A stretch of 64,000 bases of DNA. Origin: Microcystis wesenbergii NRERC-220 (GTDB lineage Bacteria; Cyanobacteriota; Cyanobacteriia; Cyanobacteriales; Microcystaceae). The notes beneath the pieces are model-generated. The model saw nothing but the letters and a program-made list of their open reading frames with translations, ran no database searches and was not told the origin of the DNA. Positions 47,440 through 55,219 of this stretch are shown here, piece after piece. The stretch spans positions 3,794,001 through 3,858,000 of the forward strand of contig NZ_JAVSJA010000001.1 in assembly GCF_032027425.1 (NCBI RefSeq). Direction: 5' to 3'. A program made the translations under genes and the position numbers. Numbering within the stretch: position 1 is the first letter of the stretch; each line of letters begins with the position of its first letter.

Positions 47440-47570
47440 TACCATTTTTCATAAGTAATGGCAGAGATGGTTAATCGCCCTCACCCCTAACCCCCCACCC
47501 CCCCTTGCCCCCCCGACGTCGGGGGGGCAAGGGGGGGTAAGATACCTGCCAAGAATAAAGAAAAATGGTA
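47440..47570. mobile_element. Small inverted-repeat element with long GC palindrome, family C
   Basis: Ends TACCATTTTTC and AAAAATGGTA, with the inverted repeat extending to TGGCAG on both sides. The element is bounded by TA. The centre holds a perfect 42-bp palindrome (47497-47538) of C7/G7 runs around GACGTC. No coding capacity. It lies in the 343-base gap before argF. Confidence 0.75.
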
Positions 47571-47758
47571 TTAGTCCTCGGATAACAGAAAAAGTGGGGG
47601 TGTTAGCTAGACCAACATCCCCCACAATGAAAATTTTCGGGAAAAATTGCCTAATAGGGAAAAAACTGGATTATAATAAGGTCTTTACTCAAGATTTTTG
47701 CTAATCGCTAACTGCCATAAAACCCAATCAAGACCCCTGTTTATCGAGAGAAAAACCC

Positions 47759-48685
47759 ATGGTAGCCACTTTAAAAGGACGAGATGTTTTAAGAATAACC
47801 GACATGAGTAGCGAAGAAATCAGCGCCCTACTCAATCTATCGGCACAGCTTAAAGCTGGCACTCTTAACCCTAGCTGCAAAAAAGTCTTGGGATTGCTAT
47901 TTTATAAAGCTTCCACCCGGACCCGGGTTTCCTTTACCGTCGCCATGTACCAGTTAGGGGGACAGGTGATCGATCTCAATCCCAGTGTAACCCAAGTGGG
48001 GCGCGGGGAACCCTTAGCCGATACGGCCCGGGTACTCGATCGCTATCTCGATATTCTCGCAGTTCGCACCTTTAAACAAGAGGATTTAGAAGCTTTTGCC
48101 AATTACTCGCGCATTCCGATTATCAACGCTTTAACGGATTTAGAACATCCCTGTCAGATATTAGCCGATTTACAGACTATCCAAGAGACTTTTCAGACTT
48201 TACGGGGAATTAACCTCACCTATGTGGGGGATGGTAATAATGTCGCTAATTCTCTCCTCTTGGGTGGTGCTTTGATGGGGTTAAATGTGCGGGTTGCCTC
48301 CCCCGCAAACTATCAACCGGATGGGGAAATTGTCGCCAGCGCCCAGGCTATTGGCGAGAAAACCGGTAGTAAAATCTTAATTACCGACGATCCCGTTACG
48401 GCCGTAAAAGACTCTCAGGTGGTCTATACTGATGTCTGGGCAAGTATGGGACAGGAAAGCCTCGCTGATGCCCGAATTCCCGTTTTTCAGCCCTACCAAG
48501 TCAATGAACAGCTAATGAGTCACGCTGACAAAGACGCGATTATTCTCCATTGTTTACCTGCTCACCGGGGCGAAGAAATTACCGACGGGGCGATCGAGGG
48601 TGTACAATCAAAAGTCTGGGAGCAAGCGGAAAATCGGATGCACGCCCAAAAAGCTTTAATGGTGAGTTTATTGGGATTAATCTAG
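47759..48685 (+). CDS. argF: Ornithine carbamoyltransferase
   Basis: Makes citrulline from ornithine and carbamoyl phosphate. The carbamoyl-phosphate site S-T-R-T-R-V-S-F and H-P-C-Q, and the ornithine site H-C-L-P-A-H-R-G, are all present. Length 308. A strong hairpin (GTGGGGGTGTT / AACATCCCCCAC, about 47594-47625) lies in the upstream region, possibly in its leader. Confidence 0.95.
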   Translation: MVATLKGRDVLRITDMSSEEISALLNLSAQLKAGTLNPSCKKVLGLLFYKASTRTRVSFTVAMYQLGGQVIDLNPSVTQVGRGEPLADTARVLDRYLDILAVRTFKQEDLEAFANYSRIPIINALTDLEHPCQILADLQTIQETFQTLRGINLTYVGDGNNVANSLLLGGALMGLNVRVASPANYQPDGEIVASAQAIGEKTGSKILITDDPVTAVKDSQVVYTDVWASMGQESLADARIPVFQPYQVNEQLMSHADKDAIILHCLPAHRGEEITDGAIEGVQSKVWEQAENRMHAQKALMVSLLGLI

Positions 48686-48817
48686 CTCCAGATGCTCAGT
48701 TACCTAAAATAATTATTAAACTACATAATCAATCATCCTAAGACCTGTCCGACACCGGAAGTTAACGCTAGGATTGATGGTAAGAGCAATAATCAGGGCA
48801 GCCTCCACACAAACTAT

Positions 48818-49243
48818 ATGTCAGACACCTCCGCCGTTAAAAAATATCTCGCCCATTGGTTTCAATTGGGAAAAAAAGTTATTTGTCCCAAAAACCAAGC
48901 TATGCTATTTCCGCTGCCAATTTTCAATGCTGATCGCTATTCGTCGGAGTTTGAAGATTGTTGGCAAAAAATTCTTGATCCTCAAAGTGGCGATTGTTAC
49001 CTAGAAGGTACTCAACAAACCATCCAAGACTTACTTTCCCCTCAATGGGAATTTCATCCCTGCGCTCGTTGTACTATACCTGTACCAATTGAAGTGATGG
49101 GACAATCGGGTTTATCCTGTCCTTGCCATGATTTGAGTAATTGGCCCAATTTAGAATTACCCCTACCCCATTTACCCGTCAATAGTCAAGAAAATCTCGA
49201 TCGCATCCGGCAAAGATTGCTAAAAAATTCTCACCCACATTAA
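48818..49243 (+). CDS. Hypothetical protein with Cys pairs (141 aa)
   Basis: No named family. Two Cys pairs, H-P-C-A-R-C-T-I-P and L-S-C-P-C-H-D, could bind zinc. The middle reads P-L-P-I-F-N-A-D-R-Y. No membrane or signal segment. Codon use is like its neighbours. It follows argF by about 130 bases on the same strand. Confidence 0.65.
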   Translation: MSDTSAVKKYLAHWFQLGKKVICPKNQAMLFPLPIFNADRYSSEFEDCWQKILDPQSGDCYLEGTQQTIQDLLSPQWEFHPCARCTIPVPIEVMGQSGLSCPCHDLSNWPNLELPLPHLPVNSQENLDRIRQRLLKNSHPH

Positions 49244-49249
49244 CCGGAC

Positions 49250-49278
49250 AAAAAAAGACGTTAGAAGTAACGTCTCGA
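49250..49278 (-). terminator. Rho-independent terminator on the minus strand
   Basis: Stem AGACGTTA / TAACGTCT with loop GAAG. Read on the minus strand, it is followed by a run of T, so it could end malQ transcription. Confidence 0.6.
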
Positions 49279-49295
49279 AAAAAGGATTGATATTT

Positions 49296-49512
49296 AGGGT
49301 CTGCTGAATAAATCTAAAAACCTTGTTGGATAAGACTTTTAGACTTGCTTTTACTCAAAAAGTGCCAGCCGTTGCGGGGGATCGGGGGGAAAATTCAGGT
49401 ACTTTTTCCCTGAAAATTAGGTAATTGACTACCTCAAAATCGGTAAAACCCCATACCCCACACCCCACACCCCACACCCTGCCCCCAGGAAAAGCTTTTT
49501 CAGCAAACCCTA
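49296..49512. mobile_element. Inverted-repeat element, family E
   Basis: TA-bounded, with left end AGGGTCTGCTGAATAAA and right end (reverse strand) AGGGTTTGCTGAAAAAG. A GTGTGGG-type repeat lies inside. The right end is 2 bases from the malQ stop codon. Single ends of the same family occur near 27465 and 56798. Confidence 0.65.
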
Positions 49513-49513
49513 T

Positions 49514-51016
49514 TTAACGATTTCTGCCAAAAAGATTGACTAAATCTCGCAATCTCTCGCTATATTCTCCGGTTAAAGCTTCCTGACGATAGCGCCATGA
49601 CCAATTCCCTTCTGCGACACTGGGGGTATTCATACGCGCATCGGATCCTAAACTTAACACATCCTGTAACGGTACGATCGCCTGATTAGCCACGGAACTA
49701 TAGGCCAGTCGAATCAGATCCCAAGCCACTCCCTGACCACTGGGAGCGCCAAGATATTGATATAGTCGCGCTTTTTCGTAGTCGTTGGCGTTATCCTGAA
49801 ACCAGCCCACAGTGGTATTATTATCGTGAGTGCCGGTATAAATCACACAGTTGCGTTCGACGTTAAAAGGAAGATAGGGATTACCCGCATCACCCCCAAA
49901 AGCGAAGTGGAGAATCTTCATCCCCGGGAAAGCAAAGTGATCGCGAAAATCTAGGACTGCTTGGTCAATATCGCCCAAATCTTCGGCAATAATCGGCAAT
50001 TTACCTAAACGAGTGCCGATAGTATTAAAGAGATCATAACCCGGGGCCTTGAGCCAATGACCATTAATAGCGTTTTCCTGGCCAAAAGCCACGGCCCAAT
50101 AGGCCTCTAATCCGCGAAAATGATCGATACGGATGATATCGACTAGGGAAAGAACCGCTTTTAAACGGCGTACCCACCAGTCAAAGCCCGTATTTTTGAG
50201 ATAATCCCAGTTATAAAGAGGATTTCCCCATAATTGCCCCGTTTCTGAGAAATAATCTGGGGGAACCCCGGCCACTTCCAAGGGATTACCGGTTTGGGTA
50301 TCTAGTCGGAAAACCTGCGGATTTGCCCAAACATCGGCGCTATTATGGGAGACATAAATGGGGATATCACCGATAATCTCGATACCGAGGGAGTTAGCAT
50401 AGCGTTTTAGGGCTAACCACTGCTCAAAAAACTCAAATTGCAGGAATTTGTGCAGAAAAATCTCCTCTTGTAACTCCTGTTTCGGTGTTTCCAACGCTCC
50501 CCAATGACGTTCGCGAATTTCTGTCGGCCATTCCATCCATGCTTTACCCGGGTAAGCGTGGGATAAAGCCATAAATAGGGCGTAATCCTCTAACCAATCG
50601 GCATTGCCAGCACAAAAGCCAGCAAACTGTTTGTAAAGAATTGTGTCAGAACCCTTGACAAAATTGCTCGCCGCCTTTCTAAGTAGAGGAATTTTCCAAG
50701 CGATCAATTTATCAAAATCCACTTGATCGAGGGGAAAATCGGGAATATCCTCGAAATCTGCCTCACTAAGCAGGTTTTTTTCCCGAAGAATATCGAGACT
50801 AATCAGGAGATGATTGCCGGCAATGGCACTAAAACTCATGTAGGGAGAGTTACCGTACCCTGTGGGGCCTAAAGGGAGAATTTGCCAGAGTTTTTGACCA
50901 CTTTGAGCCAAAAAATCGATAAATTGATAGGCTTCCCTACCTAGTTCTCCAATCCCGTAACGACCGGGGTGACTGGTGGGATGAAGCAAAATACCGCTAG
51001 AACGGCTAAAAGCCAT
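49514..51016 (-). CDS. malQ: 4-alpha-glucanotransferase (amylomaltase) MalQ
   Basis: A GH77 disproportionating enzyme that reshuffles maltodextrins in glycogen breakdown. Start S-S-G-I-L-L-H-P-T-S-H-P-G-R-Y-G-I-G. Catalytic Asp in I-I-R-I-D-H-F-R-G-L-E-A-Y-W, Glu in P-I-I-A-E-D-L-G, and third Asp in Y-T-G-T-H-D-N-N-T-T-V-G-W. The 500-residue length is normal for the bacterial/plastid D-enzyme type. Confidence 0.96.
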   Translation of the reverse strand: MAFSRSSGILLHPTSHPGRYGIGELGREAYQFIDFLAQSGQKLWQILPLGPTGYGNSPYMSFSAIAGNHLLISLDILREKNLLSEADFEDIPDFPLDQVDFDKLIAWKIPLLRKAASNFVKGSDTILYKQFAGFCAGNADWLEDYALFMALSHAYPGKAWMEWPTEIRERHWGALETPKQELQEEIFLHKFLQFEFFEQWLALKRYANSLGIEIIGDIPIYVSHNSADVWANPQVFRLDTQTGNPLEVAGVPPDYFSETGQLWGNPLYNWDYLKNTGFDWWVRRLKAVLSLVDIIRIDHFRGLEAYWAVAFGQENAINGHWLKAPGYDLFNTIGTRLGKLPIIAEDLGDIDQAVLDFRDHFAFPGMKILHFAFGGDAGNPYLPFNVERNCVIYTGTHDNNTTVGWFQDNANDYEKARLYQYLGAPSGQGVAWDLIRLAYSSVANQAIVPLQDVLSLGSDARMNTPSVAEGNWSWRYRQEALTGEYSERLRDLVNLFGRNR

Positions 51017-51171
51017 GAAAAAACCCCCTTATCAGTGATTCGGTTAGCAGTTATTAAGTGTTTAAAGCTGAATGCTCACTGCTATCTCCAAGCTAACCCG
51101 CTCTCGATCGATAAGGGCAATACTTAACAACTTTATTAGACCTATAGGACAAAATGATACACAACAACTTA

Positions 51172-51242
51172 AGCGGGTGAGGGGAATCGAACCCCTATCA
51201 TTAGCTTGGAAGGCTAGGGTTTTACCACTAAACTACACCCGC
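51172..51242 (-). tRNA. tRNA-Gly (anticodon UCC)
   Basis: Reverse-strand cloverleaf of 71 bases. Acceptor GCGGGTG/CACCCGC, D arm with loop TTAGTGGTA, anticodon loop CTTCCAA (anticodon TCC), T arm AGGGG/CCCCT with TTCGATT, discriminator T. CCA is not encoded. Confidence 0.94.
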
Positions 51243-51327
51243 ATTTTCTTAGCACTTTCGTTAGCATAACACGAATTGCCGATTTTTGCAAGTAGGGATT
51301 TTCAGCTTGTTAATCGCCCCTAGATGG

Positions 51328-52065
51328 TTATAGATTGCCTAAAAATCCCGATCGCTCGGTTATTTCCCCGATTTGGCTAAAAGTTTTCTCCACGCGATCG
51401 AGGTCTAGTTGGGAGAAATTATCGATCGCCCAGTTCGACACTCTCTGCATAAAATGGAAGGGATAGGTATGAGCGATTCCCACCACCTGCATTCCCGCTC
51501 TTTTTGCCGCTTCGCAACCGGCAAAAGTATCTTCAATCACCAGACATTCCCAGGGTTGCAACTGTAGATTAAAATTCCAACGATTGAATCTTTCTACGGC
51601 CAGTAAATAACCATCCGGTTGAGGTTTACTGGTGCTAATCTCATCACCGGTGACAATGACACTAAAGTAATCCCCAAGGCCCGCCTGTTGCAAGATCGAT
51701 TCTACTTCCGAGCGTATTGCTCCCGTCACCAAACCGATTTGTAGATCCCTGGCCTTAACCCGTTTTAAAAAAGAGTATATCTCTTCATAAATAGGAAGTT
51801 TCTCTAATTTTTCTAATCTTTCTCGGTATAAACTGGCTTTTTTGTTAATTAACTTAGTCAGATACTCCTCGGTCACTTGACGACCGCGACGGGTGAGAAC
51901 ATTACGCAAACAGACGCGATCGCTTCTTCCCAGACATAACTCCGCAAATTCCGACCCTAGGGGCAGTAAATTTTCCCCGATCAAGATTTCATTGATTAAC
52001 TCTTGATGGATTGGTTCATCATTGATGATCACCCCATTAAAATCGAACAGAACAGCCTTTAACAT
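51328..52065 (-). CDS. HAD-superfamily phosphatase (phosphoglycolate/beta-PGM-like)
   Basis: Motif I is F-D-F-N-G-V-I, with the nucleophile Asp; the second Asp of the usual D-x-D is Asn here, which also occurs in some relatives. Motif II is in G-L-V-T-G-A-I-R-S, Lys in S-T-S-K-P-Q-P-D-G-Y, and motif IV is V-I-E-D-T-F-A-G-C-E-A-A. A cap domain lies between motifs I and II. The frame opens with TTG at 52068, but the ATG at 52065 is the likely start. The substrate is not determined. Confidence 0.86.
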   Translation of the reverse strand: MLKAVLFDFNGVIINDEPIHQELINEILIGENLLPLGSEFAELCLGRSDRVCLRNVLTRRGRQVTEEYLTKLINKKASLYRERLEKLEKLPIYEEIYSFLKRVKARDLQIGLVTGAIRSEVESILQQAGLGDYFSVIVTGDEISTSKPQPDGYLLAVERFNRWNFNLQLQPWECLVIEDTFAGCEAAKRAGMQVVGIAHTYPFHFMQRVSNWAIDNFSQLDLDRVEKTFSQIGEITERSGFLGNL

Positions 52066-52139
52066 CAATCTTAGACAGAAAAGCTAATAAATACTCAGTG
52101 TTCTTGATTATACTAAAGTTTTTCGTCATGGCCAGGTGT

Positions 52140-52275
52140 GGGTAAGCTAAGACCCATTTTCCCCCAACCCCCCCTGCCCCCCCCCGATGTCGGGGGGGTT
52201 GGGGGGGTGGGTAGGGTTGATTCATGAATCAACCCTACTGTGAATCAACCCTAGGGGCAGGGGGGGGGAGATTCG
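52140..52275. repeat. Palindromic repeat unit, left copy
   Basis: An imperfect C/G-run hairpin (52160-52208) followed by a perfect 28-bp palindrome (52211-52238: GTAGGGTTGATTCA and its complement) and AATCAACCCTAGGGGCAG. The same arrangement occurs at 53830-53940, on the other side of the GVVx gene. Confidence 0.85.
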
Positions 52276-52312
52276 GCTAATCTAAGAATAAGCGGTTTAA
52301 ATGCGTCCTAGC

Positions 52313-53767
52313 TTACAAGCTAGAAGAACAGCAAGTTTTCCATTTTTGGGCGATAGAAAGGATTAATGCTTTTTCTGCTTGGGGTAAATTGGCAGCCTGT
52401 CGGTCGGTTATATCCCTTAATTCCCTGATAATCCGATTAAGAGCGAGTTTTCTAGTCTTTCGGGAGTCACTTCTCTGGACTAAAGCTATTTCTGCGATAA
52501 CTCGATTTAAACTGCTGATAGCTTGCCAAGTTTGCGGACGTAATGACGGTTCTGCGGCAATGGGGGCAACCTCCAGGGAAGCGATACTATCGAAAGTTGC
52601 TGCCTGACTAAATCGGTGTAAAGTCTGGGCGAGGCTATACATTTCTTCCCCGTAGGCGAGGGAACGTACCACAGCAAAGGCTTTTTCGGCTTTTTCGGTG
52701 TCCAGTTGGCAAAGATACCAAAAACCGGCGGCGGCGGCACGAGCAGGGGTATCGAGACGGATTTTGCTGGGAGGAAAAGAAAACAGTTTCGCCGACGCAT
52801 ATTTTAACAATTGCCAATCGGAGGGATTTTCTGCCAGACGGGAGACGCGATAGATAATTTCTGCCTCTGGGAATTGCGATAAAACGCGGTTAACGGCGAC
52901 AAGGACAGGAATAAACTGGCGGCTGTACTGAAGGTATTGATTGAGGTTATTAATAGCCGTTTCCCAGTCTTGCTGTAACCATTGTTGTAGAGTCGAGGTT
53001 AACCCCGGCAGCGGTAGAAGGGTAATACGGGGAAAAAGTCGCCCTTGGGGACTAGCCAAAAGCCCGATTAGCCAATTATCAAGACGGAAAAAGGCGAATA
53101 TAAACCCCACGCCGGACACCACGCTGAACACCACGCCGAACACCACGCCGAACACCACGCCGGACACCACGCCGAACACCACGCCGGACACCACGCCAGA
53201 CACCACGCCGTACACCACGCCGGACACCACGCCGGACACCACGCCGGACACCACGCCCAACACCACGCCCAACCCCACGCCGTACACCACGCCGTACACC
53301 ACGCCGGACACCACGCCGTACACCACGCCCAACGCCACGCCCAACACCACGCCGGACACCACGCTGAACACCACGCCGTACACCACGCTCAACACCACGC
53401 CGGACACCACGCCGTACACCACGCCCGACACCACGCCCAACACCACGCCCACCCAATCAACAGAAAGTCCTAAATTTGCTGCTATTATGCTACAGATAAT
53501 CAGAGGGGTAATTACAGTTAAGAGAAGACCCTGAATCCCTAGACGCAATTGTACGGGATGGTCGCGGAGAAATTGCATTCTATCGCGCCATGTTTTCTGT
53601 TCTTTTAATTTATCGCCGCCGCCTCTCGTTTCCACATACCAGCGCACTGCTTGGGGAAAATAAAACACCCAGTACAACAGCAAAAGATAATCAAAGGGAT
53701 TCCGTAAAGATAAATCGCGTCTGAGTTTAGGGGCGAGATTAATGGTGGGGACGGTGCTTTCCTTCAT
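52313..53767 (-). CDS. Membrane protein with 29 tandem GVVx tetrapeptide repeats
   Basis: Residues 1-75 are soluble with a hydrophobic stretch (Y-L-L-L-L-Y-W-V-F-Y-F). Residues 80-105 form a membrane helix (L-L-L-T-V-I-T-P-L-I-I-C-S-I-I). Residues 107-222 are 29 perfect-length tetrads of G-V-V-x, where x is mostly S, Y, L or F. The C-terminal 250 residues are soluble, helical and TPR-like (S-R-L-A-E-N-P-S-D-W-Q-L-L; A-Y-G-E-E-M-Y-S-L-A-Q). The repeat section is hydrophobic enough to span the membrane several times with tight Gly packing. Function unknown. Confidence 0.78.
   Translation of the reverse strand: MKESTVPTINLAPKLRRDLSLRNPFDYLLLLYWVFYFPQAVRWYVETRGGGDKLKEQKTWRDRMQFLRDHPVQLRLGIQGLLLTVITPLIICSIIAANLGLSVDWVGVVLGVVSGVVYGVVSGVVLSVVYGVVFSVVSGVVLGVALGVVYGVVSGVVYGVVYGVGLGVVLGVVSGVVSGVVSGVVYGVVSGVVSGVVFGVVSGVVFGVVFGVVFSVVSGVGFIFAFFRLDNWLIGLLASPQGRLFPRITLLPLPGLTSTLQQWLQQDWETAINNLNQYLQYSRQFIPVLVAVNRVLSQFPEAEIIYRVSRLAENPSDWQLLKYASAKLFSFPPSKIRLDTPARAAAAGFWYLCQLDTEKAEKAFAVVRSLAYGEEMYSLAQTLHRFSQAATFDSIASLEVAPIAAEPSLRPQTWQAISSLNRVIAEIALVQRSDSRKTRKLALNRIIRELRDITDRQAANLPQAEKALILSIAQKWKTCCSSSL
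53102..53449. repeat. 12-bp minisatellite, 29 units, in coding sequence
   Basis: 348 bp = 29 x 12. On the plus strand the unit is CACCACGCCGGA with variants. Each unit encodes one G-V-V-x tetrad on the minus strand. The 12-bp length keeps all frames open, which creates artificial ORFs in other frames. Confidence 0.95.
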
Positions 53768-53829
53768 AATTTTTATCTCTGGCTATTTACCCGGTGATGG
53801 TTTATTAAGTAGGTAGGTGTTAACTGTCA

Positions 53830-53940
53830 GACACCCCCCTTATCAAGGGGGGCAGGGGGGATCAAACCCCCTCAAGGTAGGGTTGATTCATGAATCAACC
53901 CTACTATGAATCAACCCTAGGGGGCAGGGGGGATCAAAGA
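53830..53940. repeat. Palindromic repeat unit, right copy
   Basis: CCCCCCTTATCAAGGGGGG hairpin, then the same 28-bp palindrome as at 52211 (here 53878-53905) and AATCAACCCTAGGGGGCAG. Same orientation as the left copy. Confidence 0.85.
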
Positions 53941-53983
53941 CAAAATCTATCTTCTATTTAATCAGAACCACTTAATTATCGGA

Positions 53984-54128
53984 ACTAAAAAGGCTTATAT
54001 ATATTTCGGCACGGATTCCCATTATAATAAAAAGTATAGGTCAAATCGAGGGATTTTGTCAAGTCTTTTTTGCCATTAATCTATATAATTGTCGGGCTGC
54101 TTACCGGTCATTGTCCTGAAAAAAATTA
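53984..54128. repeat. 145-bp direct repeat, copy A
   Basis: Matches 54752-54896 over 145 bp with three differences I can see (all near 54096-54108). It holds a TATAAT-like box (CTATATAATT) and so may include a promoter. Confidence 0.93.
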
Positions 54129-54270
54129 GGTTCTTCTATTCGTGTTATGCAAGGGAGGGGGTTATAAGGAATGAAACCCCGATAGAGACAGACATTGCTG
54201 CGATTTTTGTCAATTGTTTTCGCTCTAGAACGAACTAATCAATTAAGTCTCTTGCCAGATAAGGATTTAG

Positions 54271-54522
54271 TCAATTTATGCCACCCGATCGAATCATACC
54301 GAGTAACGAAGAACCTTCTTTTTCCCCTTCTTGAATCGCCGATTTCGGGACAATGACGACGTTAACCGATTCTTCTACTTCGTTGAATAGTTCTAAAACA
54401 TATCCTTCCTCACCCCCCTTCGGATGGGCAACTATATCGACAAGAATCGCCGAATCACCCTGCTTAAGATTGTATTCGGGAACGTCGCGGGCTAGGGTCA
54501 CTTCTTCGTATAGTTGCGCCAT
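54271..54522 (-). CDS. DUF4926 domain protein (83 aa)
   Basis: The compact beta-rich DUF4926 pattern is visible: L-Y-E-E-V-T-L-A-R-D-V-P, L-K-Q-G-D-S-A-I-L-V-D-I, G-Y-V-L-E-L-F-N and V-V-I-V-P-K-S-A-I. Such genes are frequent next to DUF6883 genes in cyanobacteria, an arrangement like toxin-antitoxin or immunity pairs, though no function is established to my knowledge. A DUF6883-like remnant ends 3 bases upstream. It lies between the two 145-bp direct repeats. Confidence 0.8.
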   Translation of the reverse strand: MAQLYEEVTLARDVPEYNLKQGDSAILVDIVAHPKGGEEGYVLELFNEVEESVNVVIVPKSAIQEGEKEGSSLLGMIRSGGIN

Positions 54523-54525
54523 GGT

Positions 54526-54660
54526 TTATTTTTCCTTTCGGGGTTTGAGGGTGATAAATTGAAATTGATGATCTAGGTTTCGTTTTAGCCAAATCGTGAC
54601 GACGGATAGGCGAACTTGATTACTGCCGATTAATTCGCCCTCGACTCGATCGAAGGTTCC
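54526..54660 (-). pseudogene. DUF6883-like C-terminal remnant
   Basis: The reverse frame reads G-T-F-D-R-V-E-G-E-L-I-G-S-N-Q-V-R-L-S, then V-V-T-I-W-L-K-R-N-L-D-H-Q-F-Q-F-I-T-L-K-P, ending at TAA 54526-54528. The T-I-W-L-K and F-I-T-L-K-P segments resemble the C-terminus of DUF6883 proteins. A TAG at 54661-54663 precedes it and there is no start codon, so only the last ~44 residues remain. Confidence 0.5.
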
Positions 54661-54751
54661 CTATTCGATTCACCGATCAAGTGTATTAATTGATATTGTT
54701 TCAAGGTTTTTTTGGGGTTGTAATTGCATAATTTTTTTTTAAATAGTCTAG

Positions 54752-54896
54752 ACTAAAAAGGCTTATATATATTTCGGCACGGATTCCCATTATAATAAAA
54801 AGTATAGGTCAAATCGAGGGATTTTGTCAAGTCTTTTTTGCCATTAATCTATATAATTGTCGGGTTGCTCACCAGTCATTGTCCTGAAAAAAATTA
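54752..54896. repeat. 145-bp direct repeat, copy B
   Basis: Second copy, 768 bp after copy A. It ends at the A of the ATG (54896) of the YciI-like gene, so it is that gene's upstream region. Confidence 0.93.
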
Positions 54897-55198
54897 TGCC
54901 CCGGTTTGTCAAACAAGCATATATGCAGCGGTTAACCAAGTCAGTCCCGATGAAAAAATTTTCACCCCCACAGATGAAAGAGGTTTCTTTCCCTACACCC
55001 CACACCCTACACCCTACACCCTCTTTCAAGACAGGACAGGAGACAAAAACGAGTTATTGGATAGAAAGAGGCGATGGGATGTTATTATTTAAAACCGATT
55101 CCCTAGAAGCAGCCGAATCGATCATCGGGCAGCATCCCCTGATTGAAAATGGCTGTGTGGAGTATTAACTGCACGAATGGCGAATAGTAGTGGAATAG
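54896..55198 (+). pseudogene. YciI-like protein gene with premature stop and repeat insertion
   Basis: The ATG at 54896 gives M-P-R-F-V-K, as in cyanobacterial YciI-like proteins. After about 28 degraded residues an in-frame heptamer repeat ([10 protein letters not shown]) interrupts, then the family's C-terminal part follows: K-T-S-Y-W-I-E-R-G-D-G-M-L-L-F, then P-L-I-E-N-G-C-V-E-Y. TAA at 55166-55168 replaces what should be a Glu codon, because the next codons read L-H-E-W-R-I-V-V-E then TAG (55196-55198), the usual family ending. A truncated protein might still be made. Confidence 0.62.
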
Positions 55199-55219
55199 GC
55201 TATCAAAGGAGTGAACCCT

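Noticed and set aside
47594-47625. Hairpin upstream of argF as a terminator of the tubulin-like gene
   Set aside because: No T run follows on the plus strand; a T run exists only on the minus strand, where no gene ends. Kept only as a possible leader structure.
52941-53534. Plus-strand frame rich in T-T-P-D/N repeats, and a minus-strand G-V-R-R frame at 53079-53456
   Set aside because: Both are shadows of the 12-bp repeat, which keeps every frame open. The minus frame encoding GVVx continues into conserved-looking soluble domains on both sides, so that one is the gene.
54171-54190. GTTATAAGGAATGAAACC, resembling the end of a CRISPR repeat
   Set aside because: Only one copy and no spacers or cas genes nearby.
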